Shown here piece after piece: positions 1-12,536 of a stretch of 58,362 nucleotides of DNA. The DNA is from Rhizaria sp. SCN 62-66 (taxonomy: Eukaryota; Rhizaria, unplaced): contig MEDY01000166.1 of NCBI GenBank assembly GCA_001724265.1, positions 1-58,362 of the forward strand. Reading direction: 5' to 3'. The number at the start of each line of letters is the position of its first letter. Within the stretch, counting starts at the first letter, position 1. The notes below the pieces were generated by a model. It was not told the DNA's origin, searched no databases, and saw only the letters and a list, made by a program, of their open reading frames with translations. A program made the translations under genes and the position numbers.

Positions 1-361
1 CGGCCCGCGCTGCCGCGAGCGCGCCCGGCAGCTCCGCCGCGGCGGCCGCCAGCGCGGCCCGCAGACGCGCCGCCTCAGCCTCGGCCTCGGCCGCCGCGCC
101 CGCGCGCTGCTGCAGCGCCTGCGCCGCCGTCTGCGCGCTCTGCAGCTCGCCGCCGCGCCGCTCCAGCGCGCGCCGCAGCGTCTCGGCCGTCTGCCGGTCC
201 GCGGCGGCCGCGTCGGTCAGCGCGGCGAGCGCGGCGCGGCCCGCCTTGACTTCGCCCTGCGCCGCGGCCAAGTCCCCGCGCAGCGCGTTGCGCGCCTGGG
301 CCAGGTCCCACGCCTTCTGCCGCAGCGCCGTGATCTCGGCGGCGGCCTGGCTTGCGCCCGC

Positions 362-392
<31 letters not shown>

Positions 393-2228
393 TCCCCGCG
401 CCGCGCGCCCGCGTCGCCCTGTGCGACCGCGGCAGCGAGCTCGGCGGTCAGCGCCTGCTCGCGCGCGGCCGCCGCGGCGCGCGCGGAGGTCGCCAGCGTC
501 GTGGAGCGGGCCAGCGCAGCCTCTGCGTCGGCGCGCGCCGTTGCGGCGGCCTCGGCGGCGGTCTCGCGCTCGTCCGCGCGCTCCCGCACCGCGAGCAGCT
601 GCGCGCGCGTCTCGCTGTGCGCCGCGGCCTCGGCCTCCAGGGAGGACAGCGCGCCGCGGGCGGTGCGCGCGGCGGCCGCGGCCTGCGCGGACGCGCGCGA
701 CAGCGCGACGCGCAGCGCGGCAGTCGCGGCGGCGACGCTGGCAGCGCTAGCAGAGGCGGCGACAGCAGCGGTGCTATGATTCGCGCTGCTTGCCTCGCTG
801 GCGCTGTTGTTGTTGTTACTGTTACTGTTATCGCTCTGAGAGACAATACGAGATTGAGCGCGCGACATTGCGCGCGACTGCGACGAGTACGAGCGCGCCA
901 ACGCGAGGGACGTTGAGGCCGTGCTGTCGGAGCGCGCGTGGGCCCCGGCACCGCTGCTCGCGCCCGCGCTGTCCGTGTTGCGAGCTGCAGTCGCAGCGGC
1001 TGCGGCGTCGGCGGCCGCGTCGTCGCCGGCCAAGAAGGCTGCCAGCGCGCCGTTATCGCCAACAGCGGTCGACGCGTCAGCACCACCAGCAGTAGTAGCA
1101 TTGGCACCGTCTCTACTCCCGGCCTCACCGTCTCCGACACCGGCGCCCGCGCTGGTGCTAGCGGCGTTGATGTCGAGGTCGTGAAACTCGCCGTCGTCCC
1201 CGAAGCCCATGATAGCGAGCTCCTTGAGCGTGTCGGCGACCTGCTGCGCCTGGCGCGCGCGCACGGCCGCGGCCGCCGCCTCCGCGGCCTCGGTCTCTGC
1301 GCGCGCCAGACGCTGCATCTCGGCGCGCAGGCTCTGTGCGCGCGTGCGCTCGGCCTCGAGCGCCTGCGCCGCGGCCGCGCGCTCCGTCGCCAGCGCGCTC
1401 ACGATCGCGGTCATCATGTTTGTGTAGGACGACTGCAGCGCCGACTGCGAGTGCGCCTGGGGGCGGAGTTGCACTGCGGGCGGCAGCTGGGGCGCGCGCT
1501 GGGACTCAGCAGGCGCAGAGACAGAGTCATGAGCAAACGCAGCAGCCGAGGCGGACGCAGACGCAGACGCAGACGGGGATAGAGGAGCTGTGACATCGAC
1601 GGCAGCAGCAGCATCGACACTCTGAGTCCTGTCGACGCTGACAACAGCAGCTGTCGTACTCTCGTCTGTGAAGCCCACAGCAGAACCAGCTGCAGCAGGG
1701 CTGTTGCTGTCATCGGGCATCGGCGTCTCGATAAGCGTCACCAGAGCGCTGGGGCTCGCGGGCGGGCTCGCGTCGTCACTCGTACCTGCGCCGCCCCCCG
1801 CGGCCGTCGCAGCGCCCGCGGCCGTGGACCGGGGCAGCGGCAGCGACGTGTGCGTGGCCAGCAGCCCCGGCGTCGGCTGCGGCGTCGGGGTTGCGCCACC
1901 AGCAGCAGCACCGCCAGCAGCAGCGCCGATGCTCGACGCCTGCAGCGACAGGGGCATGGTAAGACTGGCGCGGCCCCGCGCGCCGCCAGCAGCGCCGGAG
2001 AGCGCGACAGGGGCGGCGATCTGAGAGGCCTGCGACTCCTTCGAGTGCAGCTCGGCGGCGCGCACCACCAGCGCCGGGCCGGAGCCGCGGCTCGTGGCTG
2101 CAGCGGCGTTGTGGCTGTGGAAGCTGTTGAACTTGCCCTTGGCTGCCAGTCCAGGCCCCGCAGCAGTAGCGCCCCCCAGCCCGCCGCCGCCTGCAGCTGC
2201 GCCAGCACTCGCCTTGCCATCGCCGCCA

Positions 2229-2259
<31 letters not shown>

Positions 2260-5200
2260 TACCCGCGCGCTGCCTTGAGGCCTCGGCCTCGGCCTCCGCC
2301 TCTGCGACGACCTCCGGCAGCCGCAGCCGCACGAGATCAAGCACCTGCTCCAGCGCGCCCAGCCGCCGCTGCAGCCCGCGCGCAGCCTCAGCCTCGGCCT
2401 CGGCGTGCCCGCGCATCAGCGCCTCGCGCGCGCGCGCCGCAGCCGTCTCCGCCTCGGCCGCGCCCGCGCGCTGCTCCGCCTCGCCGGCACGCTCCTCACC
2501 GGCGCGCGCGCGCGCAGCTTGCCGCTCCGCCTCGCGGCCCGCGCGCGCGCGCGCGTCCTCGGCCGCGCCGGCGCGTAGCGTCTGCTTCTTGGCCTCGACA
2601 CGGGCGGCTCGTGCCTCTGTCTCGGCTTCCGCGCACCGAGCGCGCGCCGCGTCGGCCGCCTCGCCCGCCGCGGCCACGGCCTGCTGTGCCGCCGTGGCCT
2701 CAGCCTTGGCCGCCGCGGCCGCGGTGCGCGCTTCGTCGCCCGCGCGCGCGCCGTCAGCGGCCCGCGCCTCGGCCTCGCGCGCGCGCTCCTTCGCGGCCTC
2801 GGCCTCGCCGCGCGCCGCGGCCAGCGCGGCCCCGAGCTTATGGTCACTCTCGCGCGCCTTGGCCTCGGCCGCCGCCGCGCGCTCCGCCGCCGTCGCCTGC
2901 GCGTGCCGCGCCAGCGCCAGACCTTCGTCCGCGGCGGCCGCGGCGGCCGTGGCTGCGCCCGCGGTTGCCTCGGCCGCGGCGCAGCGCTGCTCGAGCACGT
3001 CCCCGCGCGCCTCGGCGGCCGCCGCGCGGTCCGTGGCCGCGGCGGCCGTGGCGGCGACCGCGCGCAGGCGCCCCGCGGCGCCACGCAGCGCTGCGGCCGC
3101 GGCGTCGACGCGGTCCTGCGCGGCGGTGGCCAGCACCGCGAGCGCGCGCTGCGAGGCGCGCTCGACGGCGAGCAGCGACAGGTCGCCGTGGCCGTGGCCG
3201 CGCGTGGCTTGCTCCAGCAGCAGGCAGAAGAGCTTCCACAGCCCGTCGGCGGCGGCCGCCGCGCGCGGGCCCCGCAGCGCGGCGGTGGCGGCCAGCAGCA
3301 GCTGCGACGCGCCCTGCGTGTGCACCCAGAGCCCGCGGTGCAGGCGCGCGACCTGGCTGGCCGAGAGTCCCGCCTGCAGCAGCGTCGGCGTGTCGGCACT
3401 CAGCGACTCCAGCACCGTCATGTTGTGTGGCGCGCGACTAGAGCCGGAGACTGTGTTTGAATCGACAGAGCTTGGGGTAAGACTGTCGTCAATGTCAACG
3501 CTGATGCCCATCGTGGCGAGGGACGCGTGCGCGTGCGCCGCGACAGCCTCCGCGGCGGACAGCTTGACGTCCGCGAAGCCCTGCGTCGCGGTGACCGTGG
3601 CGGCCCAGAAGGAGCCCGCGACGGCGCGCGCCAGCCACGACTCGAGCGCGGCCGCCGTGTCCGCGCGCAGCAGCGTCAGCGCCTGCGCCAGAGGGGCGCC
3701 GGGCAGCGCTGGGGGGGAAGACTGGTCGCTCTTGGAGCTGAAGTCGCCGTCGCCATGGTCGTCGGCGAGGGCGAGCGCGGCTGCGACCTCCGAGTCTGCG
3801 CCGGCGTTGGGGAGCAGCAGAGGCGGCAGAGGGTTGGGAACAGGGAAGTCAGCACTCGCATTCATAACTGTTTTTGCGGTGCTCTTGTGGGGCGCGGAAT
3901 CGCTGTTCTTGAGCCGTGAGCGCCCCGCCGCGACAGCGACAGCGGCGACCGCGGCGACTGTTTGCGCGGCCGTGGTCACGGCGGCGCGGTTGCGGCGCGA
4001 AAAGAGCGTCACGGGGTCCGTCATCACAGTTCCAGCGGAGGCGCTATGACCGGGATCGAGGGCGCTTTGACTGGCGTTCGCGGCGAGCGACGCGGTGCTC
4101 GCGTGATTTGTAGAGATCGTCGGCATTGACAGCAGCGCGCTTGTCGAAGGCAGAGACAGCATAACACGAGAGCGCGATTGAGACGGTGGCGGTGGCGCCT
4201 GTGACAGAGATTGTTGTTGTAGCAGCAACGCTTGCTTCTGTTTACGCCCATACAGTTTGTGTTCTTGCTCTTGCCCATGCTCTCGCTGCTCCGGCTCTTG
4301 GCTGCCGCTCTTGTCAGAGGCATCCGTGTCCCTCGCAGCACCCGACTCAGCCTCGGGCTCAGCCTCACCCTTGGTGGCCGAGATTGTGCTGCTCACGGTC
4401 GTTCTGCTGTCACTGATAATGCTGCCCATCGAGCCCGCGCCCCGGGCCTTGCCCAGAGTCACCGCGCCCAGGTCCCCGCCCGCGGCCACCAGCGCGGCCC
4501 GCGACAGGGCCTGGAGGGCTGCCACAACGGCCGGCGACGCGGGCTCCGGAGCAGCAGCCGCAGTCGGAGCAGAATCAACAGCAGCAGCGGCAGCAGCGGC
4601 GGCAGCGGCTGGCTCATGTTCTGCAAGCGCAACGGCGTCAGCGTCGTCGGTCGTAGCTGTATCACTGGCGCCCTGCAGTTGCTGCTGCTGCTGTAGCTGC
4701 TGCTGCTGCATCTGCTGCGCCCTGAGGTCTTGCGCGGGGCTGCCGTGCCCCCCTGGGCTGTCGTGCGGCCCCGGCCCCGCGGCGACCGCCAGCAGCGCAG
4801 CGGCGGCGGCGTCCTTGTGCCGCCGCTGCAGCTGCAGCGCCAGCCGGCCCAGCTCGCGCGACGACAGCGACGGCTGCAGTAGCTGCAGCTGCGGCTGGGC
4901 GTGGAGCTTTGGCTGCGAGTGTTGGCGCAGCAGCGACTGCGAGCTGCTGCTGTTGCTCTTGCTCGTGTTGCTCGCCAGCGCGGGCAGCAGCGGCGACGCG
5001 CTGCTGTTGCGCCCCCACTGCTGCTGTTGCTGCTGCGCGCCGCGCGCGCTGCTGCTCGCGTTCCGTGTGGTCGCGCTGTTGTTGCCCACGGTGTTGTGGT
5101 TGCCCGAGTGGAGCAACGAGAGGGCGGAAGCGGAGGCTGCGAGCAGGGGCCTGAGGCTGGCGGCAACAGACGCCGCCTGTGGATCAAACGCGGGCCCGTA

Positions 5201-5416
5201 GTGCGCCGGGGCGGGCTGCAGCCGTGCCGAAGACGCAGACGCCGACAGGGCAGCGCCGGAAGACGCTGTGGCAGCGGTGTGTGATGTGGAAGCGGCAGCG
5301 GGCGTCGGCGTGGCCAGCGTCGTACGGGGGGTAAGTGGTGCGGTCTGCGGCAAGGGAGCCAGTGCAGCTGGCACAGGGCCGCCGCGGGGCGTGACCGCAG
5401 CCGCAGGGTCGGACAT
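1..5416 (-). CDS. Giant Ala-rich coiled-coil protein, 5' part (runs off left edge)
   Basis: The frame opens at an ATG (5416-5414) and stays open for 1805 codons to the left edge, so the 3' end is missing. I recognise no catalytic domain. Residues 1-530 are low complexity, rich in Ala, Ser and Gln with polyQ runs. Residues about 540-740 are the least repetitive part, with Trp, Leu and Phe spaced as in a helical globular domain. Residues about 740-1050 and about 1300-1805 are Ala/Glu/Arg-rich with heptad-like spacing and almost no Pro, which indicates long coiled coils. A Ser run lies near 1050, encoded by a GCT-type repeat. A structural, golgin- or tether-like role would fit, but this is inference from composition only. 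The long open frames on the opposite strand are shadows caused by GC bias. The gene is divergent from the DNAJC7-like gene. Confidence 0.8.
2230..2256. repeat. GCT/CAG trinucleotide run coding poly-Ser
   Basis: A run of about eight consecutive GCT units on the plus strand reads as AGC (Ser) codons on the minus strand inside the coiled-coil gene. It separates the two predicted coiled-coil regions. Confidence 0.8.
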
Positions 5417-6472
5417 CGAGGACCACTGAGCGCGGGAAAAGCGGGTTGTTATGAGAAACGGAAGAAGGCTAAGAGGGTTAGGGGTGTCCGGGGAGAGGCT
5501 AGGGTGAGCCATGGCTGAAAAACTGAAAATGAAAAATACAAATGCGACACTAAAAACGTCGGTTGCGTTATTAATAAGAGCGGGCAACGATCAAAATTGC
5601 GGGAAATCTGTGCTAAAATCGTCAGTGTCGATACTACTTGCTCACGGTCCTGGCGCGACTGGGGGGACTGGTGGCTGCTGGCGCCGGGGCAGATCGCACT
5701 CTCAGTTTAGAATGCGGTCTAGAGGGTTAAACATGTGTCGGAATACGGGAGATAATTTGGTGAGGTATGCCCTGCTTAGTGTACAAGTTGGGTTTAAACG
5801 TCATTTTTGAGTTTATCGCCCGCGGCCTCAGGGACACTGCTTCTGAACGCGCCGCCCCGACGATCTCTATGGAGGCGCGCCGCTAAAGTGCGTCACCAGT
5901 GCCATCATACCCCGTGCGTTCATGGCAGTGTTAAACAAACACTCGCGTAGATCTGGAGTCTTGCTTGCTCTTGTTGTCAGCTTAATTTTCCTATAGCGCC
6001 TTCTCTCGAGCCTCTGCGGCTGCTAAATTATCATGGCCCCCCTCGTAGAGCGCACCCAGTCCACTCTTAGCCCAACTCTCTGCGGGACGCTGCAGCGCGC
6101 CTATGTCCCCGCGCCGCGACATCGCACTATGCAATCTTTGCTGACGCTTGTCTGCTGCTGTCTCGCGCCTTACTCCCATCTTCTATTCATGTGTTATTAC
6201 CTTAACGCCGCACGAAAACAAACCTCGTCGCTCAATCTCTCTGTTTGTTCACAATCTCACCTGATCTCTTACTCCCGCGCCTCGCTCTTTGCTGCTCGCG
6301 TCTCCTGACCTCCCAAACGAAACAGACACCCCACCACTTCTCTTCATCTCCACCCCTGCACTCCTGCTCTGCCCCCAGTAGTGCTCGCCCACTCCCCCGC
6401 ACTCCCTCCCAGCCCTCCGCCGCTGCCTCCGCTGCCGCTGCCGCTGCTGCTGCTGCCTGTTGCTCGCGCGCA
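5417..6472. promoter_or_regulatory. Divergent intergenic/5' region
   Basis: About 1 kb lies between the coiled-coil gene (minus) and the DNAJC7-like gene (plus), so it should hold both promoters. Composition drops in the middle and becomes pyrimidine-rich from about 6230 toward the DNAJC7 start, like a leader. Short open frames here lack coding composition and I do not call them. No TATA box or other defined element was recognised. Confidence 0.5.
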
Positions 6473-7228
6473 ATGAGCAACTTCAACCTGGAGCGCCTCC
6501 AGCGCCACTTCCAGCACCTCTCTACGCACGGCAACACGGCCGCGAGCGCGGGGACTGCGGGCGTCGACGCCGCCGCGCACACGCACAGCAACCTCCGCCA
6601 CAACAGCGACGGCCACGACCACGACGGCCACGAAGACGGGGAGGGGGAAGAGGACTTCATCGACGACGACGAAGAGGCCTACTACGCCGCCGCGCACGCG
6701 CAGGCCCAGGCCGCGCTCAACAACACCAAGGCGGCGCCCAATGGTACTCCGGCGGGGGGCGACGGCACTGCCGCGCGGCCGTCGCAGCTGACGCGGGACC
6801 AGCAGATGATGATGCAGTTCCTGCGCGGCGGTGGCGCGCTGCCCGAGCACCTGGCCGCCATGGTCCCGCCCCTGGGCGCGTCCTACGGCCACCAGCACAC
6901 CGGTCACGCCCACGGCCACCCGGCCGCTGCCCATAGCATGCACCGGGCGGCCGGCGACCACGACGTGGACGACGAGGACGACTACCTGGACGACGACGAC
7001 GAGGACGAGGACGACTACGAGGACGACGACGGCGACGACAGCGATGTGCACGGGCACGAGCACGTTGCCAGTAATGACAACGGTTACTATTACGGTGAGG
7101 ACCCGTACGGTGAGGCGGGCGCGGGGTCCGACTACGAGCGGCTCATGCTGCAGCAGCAGCAGCTGCTACTGCAGCAGCAGCAGGCGCAATACCAGCTGCG
7201 CCTTGCGCAGGCGCACGCACAGGCGCAG

Positions 7229-7260
<32 letters not shown>

Positions 7261-8689
7261 CGAGGAGGAGGATCCCGACTTGCTGGACCAGCGCGACGCC
7301 GCGGCTGAGAAGGAGCTGGGCAACGAGGCGCTGCGCCGCGAGGACTTCGCCGCCGCCGTCGAGCACTACTCGCGCGCCATCGAGCTCTGGCCGCACGATT
7401 GGGTCTTTTACGCGAACCGCGCGGCGGCGCACATCAAGCTGGGCGCGTGGCAGGCGGGTGCGGCTGACTGCGACGCCGCGCTGCGGCTGGAGCCCAACTC
7501 GCCCAAGCCGCTGTACCGGCTGGCGCTGTGCCACCTGTCGCAAGCACAGTTTTCGCAGGCCAAGGCGGCGCTGGCGCGGCTCGAGGGCGGTGCCGCGTTG
7601 GACGCGAGCGTCCGCAAGCTCGCCAGCGAGATCGCCGAGGTCGAGGACGTGCTGCGCTCCGTCGACACGCTGTTGCACGAGGACAAGCCCGCCGAGGCCG
7701 AAGAGGCGCTGGCTACGGTTGCCGCGCGCGTCGAGAACACGCTGCCGCTGCGGCTGCTGCGCGCGCGCGTGCTGCTTGGTCACGGGCGCACGGAGCAGGC
7801 GCAGAAGATCCTGCTGGCGCTGGCCAAGCAGCCCGAGAACGCGCAGAACGTGGACATCGTGCTGTGGCGCGGCGTGGCATTCTACGCCGACGGCGAGGAC
7901 GAGTTGGCCACGCGCCACTTCACCGAAGTGCTACGCGTGGATCCCGACAACCGCAAGGCGATCACGATGTTCAAGCTCATGCGCAAGCTCGAGAGCTGCA
8001 AGAAGGAGGCCAACGACCTCTTCAAGGCGGGCCGCCACCGCGACGCCGTGTCGGCCTTCTCGGCCGCGCTGCGGCTCGACGCCAAGAACGAGCAGTATAA
8101 CGCAGTCATCCTGGGCAACCGCGCGGCGGCGTACATGGCGCTGCGCGAGTGGGACGCGGCCGCGCAGGACTGCACGCAGAGCCTGTCGCTGCGCGGCGGC
8201 AACGCCAAGCTGCACGCGCGCCGCGCGCGCTGCTGGGTGTCGCTGAACCTGCTCGACGACGCCGTGCGCGACTTCGAGCGCTCGCTCAAGATCTCTCAGG
8301 ACGACGCCGTCGAGGAGGAGCTCAAGGTGGTGCGCGTGTCGATCAAGCGCTCCAAGCAGAGCTCCTTCTACTCTCTGCTGGGAGTGTCGGTCACGGCCAG
8401 CGTGGACGAGATCAAGCGCTCCTACCGCCGCCTCGCCATGCAGTGGCACCCGGACCGCCAGACGGGCGGGCCCGCAGAGCTCAAGGCGGCCGAGGACAAG
8501 TTCAAGAAGCTCACCGAGGCCTACGAAGTGCTGTCTGACGCGGAGAAGAAGCGCAAGTATGACCTCGGGTACGAGCTGGACGAGATTAACAGCGACACGG
8601 GCGGCCACGGCGGCGGCCGCTACGGCCGCGGCGGCGGCCACGACCAGCAGGACCTCTTCAACATGTTTTTCAACTCGCGCCGCCGGTAA
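6473..8689 (+). CDS. DNAJC7: TPR and J-domain co-chaperone, DNAJC7-like
   Basis: This 738-residue protein has an acidic, His- and Asp-rich low-complexity N-terminus (about 1-270, with a long Asp/Glu block near 165-190 and Gln and Ala tracts). Tetratricopeptide repeats follow (about 277-370 and 500-610), then a C-terminal J domain (about 628-695) with the HPD triad at 659-661, and a Gly-rich tail ending in Arg. The order TPRs then J domain, and the motif KKEANDLF before the second TPR set, match DNAJC7 (TPR2). That family hands clients between HSP70 and HSP90 in the cytosol; HPD is the family's HSP70-stimulating element. I chose the ATG at 6473 because the upstream in-frame ATG lies in a pyrimidine-rich, non-coding-looking leader. 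No intron; ends TAA. The long acidic N-terminal extension is unusual for the family. Confidence 0.9.
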
Positions 8690-9330
8690 AGTAACAGCGA
8701 CGTGAAGCAAATGTGGCGCGACGCAAGAGAGAGACGCGAAGCAAATCGGAACATAACGATGTCAATGCAATGCAGTGCGAAGCAAAGCAAAGCAATGGAA
8801 TCGCCGCACGTGCACGTGGAAGTGATTGTGATTGCTCACGTGATGTGTACGACTCACAAGAACGTCACACGCAGTGTCTCAAAGTAGCTGTGCGCGAAGG
8901 TCGTGTGCGGTGATGTGTTAAGCCGTGAAGGAAAAGTAAAAAGCAAAGGCTCCGGCGTTTTATGAACAACTAAAACCCGCGCCTTTGCTTTTAATCGGAA
9001 GAATGCTGTGGCTTGACGCCGTGCATTCATATTTTTAGTAAAATATTTTGATGATATGACTTCGTTTGATATCAAAATTGTTCGTAATAATATTATATGA
9101 TCCTCGGATCTCTACTGAGATCGACAACAAATAAACACTTTAAAAGACTTTAAGCTAAGTATTTGAAGTATACATTGTATTGTTTCCACATGAATGGCAT
9201 AAAAAGATTACGAAAAAGTAAAAAACAAAAAGCAAGAAAGAAAGAGATACGTATTTACAGAGAAGAGAGATCCAAAAGCAACATCATCAACAACAAAAAT
9301 TACATCACCGGGACGGGTTTTGTTGTGCGC
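8690..9330. other. Convergent 3' intergenic region
   Basis: AT-rich spacer between the 3' ends of the DNAJC7-like gene (plus) and the AIP1 gene (minus). An AATAAA sits at 9130-9135 on the plus strand, but it is about 440 nt after the DNAJC7 stop, so its use is uncertain. No gene seen. Confidence 0.6.
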
Positions 9331-11658
9331 TTAGAAGTTGATGGTGACCTTCTTGATGACGCCGTCGTCGCCGACGGTGAGCAGCGTCTCGTCGTCGAGC
9401 CACTCGCAGAACTCGAGGCCGCCGTTGTGTAGCTCACCCAGGCGCTTGTTGCGCGCGCCCTTGAACGTCTCCAGGTCCGTCCAAACGATGGCGGACTTGT
9501 CGTGGCATGCCGTGACGAGCTTGGTGCCGTCGGGAGAGAACTTGACGGCCGTGATGACGTGCGTGTGGTAGCTCCAGCCGAAGTTGACAACGTTGTCGCG
9601 CGCTGCGTTCCACACCAGCACCTGGTTGTGCTGCGTGCTCACCGTGAGGTTCTTGGGCCCGTAGGCCACGGGGCCCGCGGCGAGCTGGTGCTCGTCGGGC
9701 GTTGCGCCGGCCGCCGTGAGCTCGTCGCCGCTGAGCTTGAAGAAGTACGACACCTTGGCGGAGCCGCCGCCGACGATGATCTCTGTGTCGTCCTCGTTAA
9801 AGGCCACGGACACGGCGTCCTTGACGGTGGCAGTAGCGACGGTGCGGCCGTTGCGCACGACGCCGATGTCGCCCTTGCGCGTCACGTAGACGACCAGGTC
9901 GGCGTCCTTGCGGCCCGCGGCCAGCGCGGACACGGCCGAGGGGGTCGCCACAATGACGCCGCCGTACTCGTGCTTCGTGGTCGAGGCGACGCGGACCGAG
10001 TTGTCGAGCCCGGCCGAGTAGAGGTACTTGCCGTCGCAGGACACGGCGAGCGCCGAGACCATGAGGCCCGTCGAAGTGCCGGTGAACCACTTGGCCGTGC
10101 CGCGAGCCACGTCCCACACGGCGATGTTGCCGGAGTGGTCGGCGGTGTAAGCCTCGCCGCGGGAGCGGTCCAGCGCCAGCGCGGAGATCTTGTCGGAGTG
10201 GCCGTACACAACGTCCACGGGGGCATCCTGGACGGCGGTCGTAGATGGACAGAGGAGATATAGCATAGTATTCAAGATGTGAGTGATAAGTAGATGAATT
10301 GAATGAATACAATTGAATACAACACAGTGAACAAAATAAGATAAACCTTGCAGGCCACGTACCTGGTCCTCGGCGAGGACGGTGAGGACGCCGGAGACGG
10401 AGAGCGCGATGATCTTCCCGGCGGGGGTCCACGCCAGCGATGCGAGCTGGTCCGCGAACTCGTCGCGGCCCACGGACGAGGCGATCTTCCAGGTCTTGGT
10501 AACGGCGCCCGACTCGAGGTCCCACACCTTGACAGTCTTGTCGGCAGACGCGGTGGCGAACTTCTTGCCGCAGGCGGACCAGGCAAGGCCGTAGATGGCG
10601 CCCGTGTGCGCGTCGACGCCGGCGTCGAGCGTGCGAGTGAGCTCGCCCGACTGGCCGTCGTAGACCAGCACCTTGGAGTCGGAGCCCACGGTGACGAATA
10701 CGGCGCCGTCGGGGGAGAAGCGCACCACGTTGGGGAAGCGCTTGTGCGGGGCAGAGCGGTGCAGGTACTTGAAGGGAGGGCCGGAGTAGAAGAGCACCTC
10801 GTTGCCCTCGTCGGTCGTCACCACGCGGTTGCCCTTGGGGTTGACGTCCAGGGACAGAACCTGAGATATCGTCAGGAGAAAAAAACATAGGATATCAGAT
10901 AAGATATGTGAGATAAGTGGGATGAATTACTAGCACTATTCAATAAAATACTAACATAAACCTATATGTCACAAAATATTTCTTTCACTGAGTGCGATAA
11001 GTGCGTACCTGGGAGGTGAGGCGGTCGATCTTGCCAAGCGCGTTGGGGGTGTCGTAGCGGAAGGCCTTGACGTACTCCTGGTTGCCGTTGCCGCCGGCGA
11101 CGATCTTGGACGAGTCGGCAGTCCAGCGCGCGTCGTTGATGCACTGGCCGATGCGGAGCTCGGACTTGACGATCTGGTTGGGGTAGCCCCAGACCTTGGT
11201 GTTGCCACCCTCGTCGCCGGAGACGACCCAGGAGCCGTTGGGCGAGACGCTGACGACATTGACCTTGACCAGGTGACCCGGGTACGCCTCGTGCTGCGAG
11301 AGGTCCTCCAGGTCGCGGATGATGGCGAAGCGGCCGTGGCCGTAGCAGAGCTTCTCCTTGCCCTTGATCGTGGCCACGTTGAGGTGCAGGCCGTAGGCAC
11401 GGCGCGCGGGCGGCAGGGGGGCGGAGGCCCACTCTGCACAGGTGGAAAGAAAGATGAGAAACAGAAAAGAAATGCAAAGGCGAGACAAAGGTGTGGTGTA
11501 AGTTGTTATTGAGTGGAATGCCTTGAATGAGGCAAGAGAAGACGGCAAAGTGGAGTATGCAAGTGATTGACGAAGGCAGCGAAGAGCCAAGATTGCTCGT
11601 GCTCTGATCAAATGTTTCATAAGAGGGCAAAGGACGTACTGACATCGAACGTAGACAT
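9331..11658 (-). CDS. WDR1: Actin-interacting protein 1 (WDR1/AIP1), WD40 repeats, four exons
   Basis: The reconstructed exons are 11640-11658, 11009-11433, 10363-10860 and 9331-10227 on the minus strand. They join in phase to 1839 nt, 612 residues plus TAA, against about 606 in human WDR1. Exon 1 codes only for MSTFDV plus one base, and the junction creates Lys, giving MSTFDVKWASAPLPPARR, which parallels the family N-terminus. WD40 signatures recur throughout, such as VRFSPDG, SADKTVKVWDLESG and the C-terminal KFSPDGTKLVTACHD and LHNGGLEFCEWL. The protein should form the double seven-bladed propeller that works with cofilin to disassemble actin filaments. Every junction is supported by homology and composition. 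The gene is divergent from DNA ligase IV. Confidence 0.92.
10228..10362 (-). other. Intron 3 of WDR1 gene (135 nt)
   Basis: AT-rich insert with donor GTACGT and acceptor CAG on the minus strand. Phase 0; joins LAEDQ to DAPVDVV. Confidence 0.85.
10861..11008 (-). other. Intron 2 of WDR1 gene (148 nt)
   Basis: Donor GTACGC, acceptor CTCAG after a T-run and a possible branch sequence CTGAC. Phase 0. Confidence 0.85.
11434..11639 (-). other. Intron 1 of WDR1 gene (206 nt)
   Basis: Donor GTACGT, acceptor TGTGCAG. Phase 1; the split codon A|AG gives Lys7. Confidence 0.8.
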
Positions 11659-12536
11659 GGCTCGAGAAAACTACAGTAAGAGTACAATAAAAATCAGAAG
11701 AGACAAGTAGCAGAAGTGAGCATGGTGCGGCGTGACAGCGGCCCGAGGAGAGTGTCCAGCACGAGGCATACACGCGCCCCCTTGTCTGACAAAACGGGTC
11801 TGGAGGACGCGAAATCCGCGCGGATCAGCGCATGCAATAAAAAACAAAGAACAAGGCTACAGGAATAATAACATATAACGCGTAACCCAACTCGCTGTTG
11901 ACGGTTTCTATGACATATATCCAAACAAGTATCCACCTCGCGCCTCCGAATCTTGTGGTCGCTCGCCTCGCGCCCCTGCCGAGACAGACCTACCGATCCG
12001 ACCGCTTTTTTCGGTCGCCCCGCACACCAGCCAGCCAGCCCGCGTTGGCACAAGAGTTTGGGTAAAGTCACTAGACATCCCGCATCCGTTGTGAGAAACA
12101 ACACTGCGTCTCTGCGTTTTTATTTGCAGTTTCATTGCTATATCCATTTTGAGTAACGCTCACAAGCGCATATACCCCTTCATAATTACTCGGGAAGATG
12201 CGTCTGCCAACAGCTCTTTTTGCTTGCATCTTCCTACTGCAATTCCTTCTCAGCTCGCTCACTATAACGCACTCTCGCTCGCGGTATCTTCGATGTGTTC
12301 TTTGTTCAACACGTGCTCTTTGTTATACCTCTCTTCTACTCCTTAGCGAGCTTTTCCCACAACATAAAACGCGCCTGCGTTCCCTGTCTGTTGGAACTTT
12401 TGCACTTGCTCACAGAATCAACTACAGCAACCACCTAACGCTTGTATTCTGTCTTCATCGCTAAGACCTACATTCATCACAAACAAAGAGTCAACCGCCC
12501 TTTGTGCGCGTTGCTCTTTCCCTTTGCTGCCACGCA
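11659..12536. promoter_or_regulatory. Divergent intergenic region, WDR1 / LIG4
   Basis: About 0.88 kb of mixed composition between the WDR1 start (minus) and the ligase IV start (plus); it should contain both promoters. No recognisable element beyond pyrimidine-rich leader sequence before the ligase ATG. Confidence 0.5.

Noticed and set aside
246-4049. Long plus-strand open frames over the left-edge coiled-coil gene
   Set aside because: They give Ala/Ser/Arg-only nonsense proteins, while the minus frame gives regular coiled coil. They are shadows of GC bias.
5511-5810. 99-codon plus-strand frame in the divergent intergenic region
   Set aside because: AT-rich, no coding composition and no recognisable motif.
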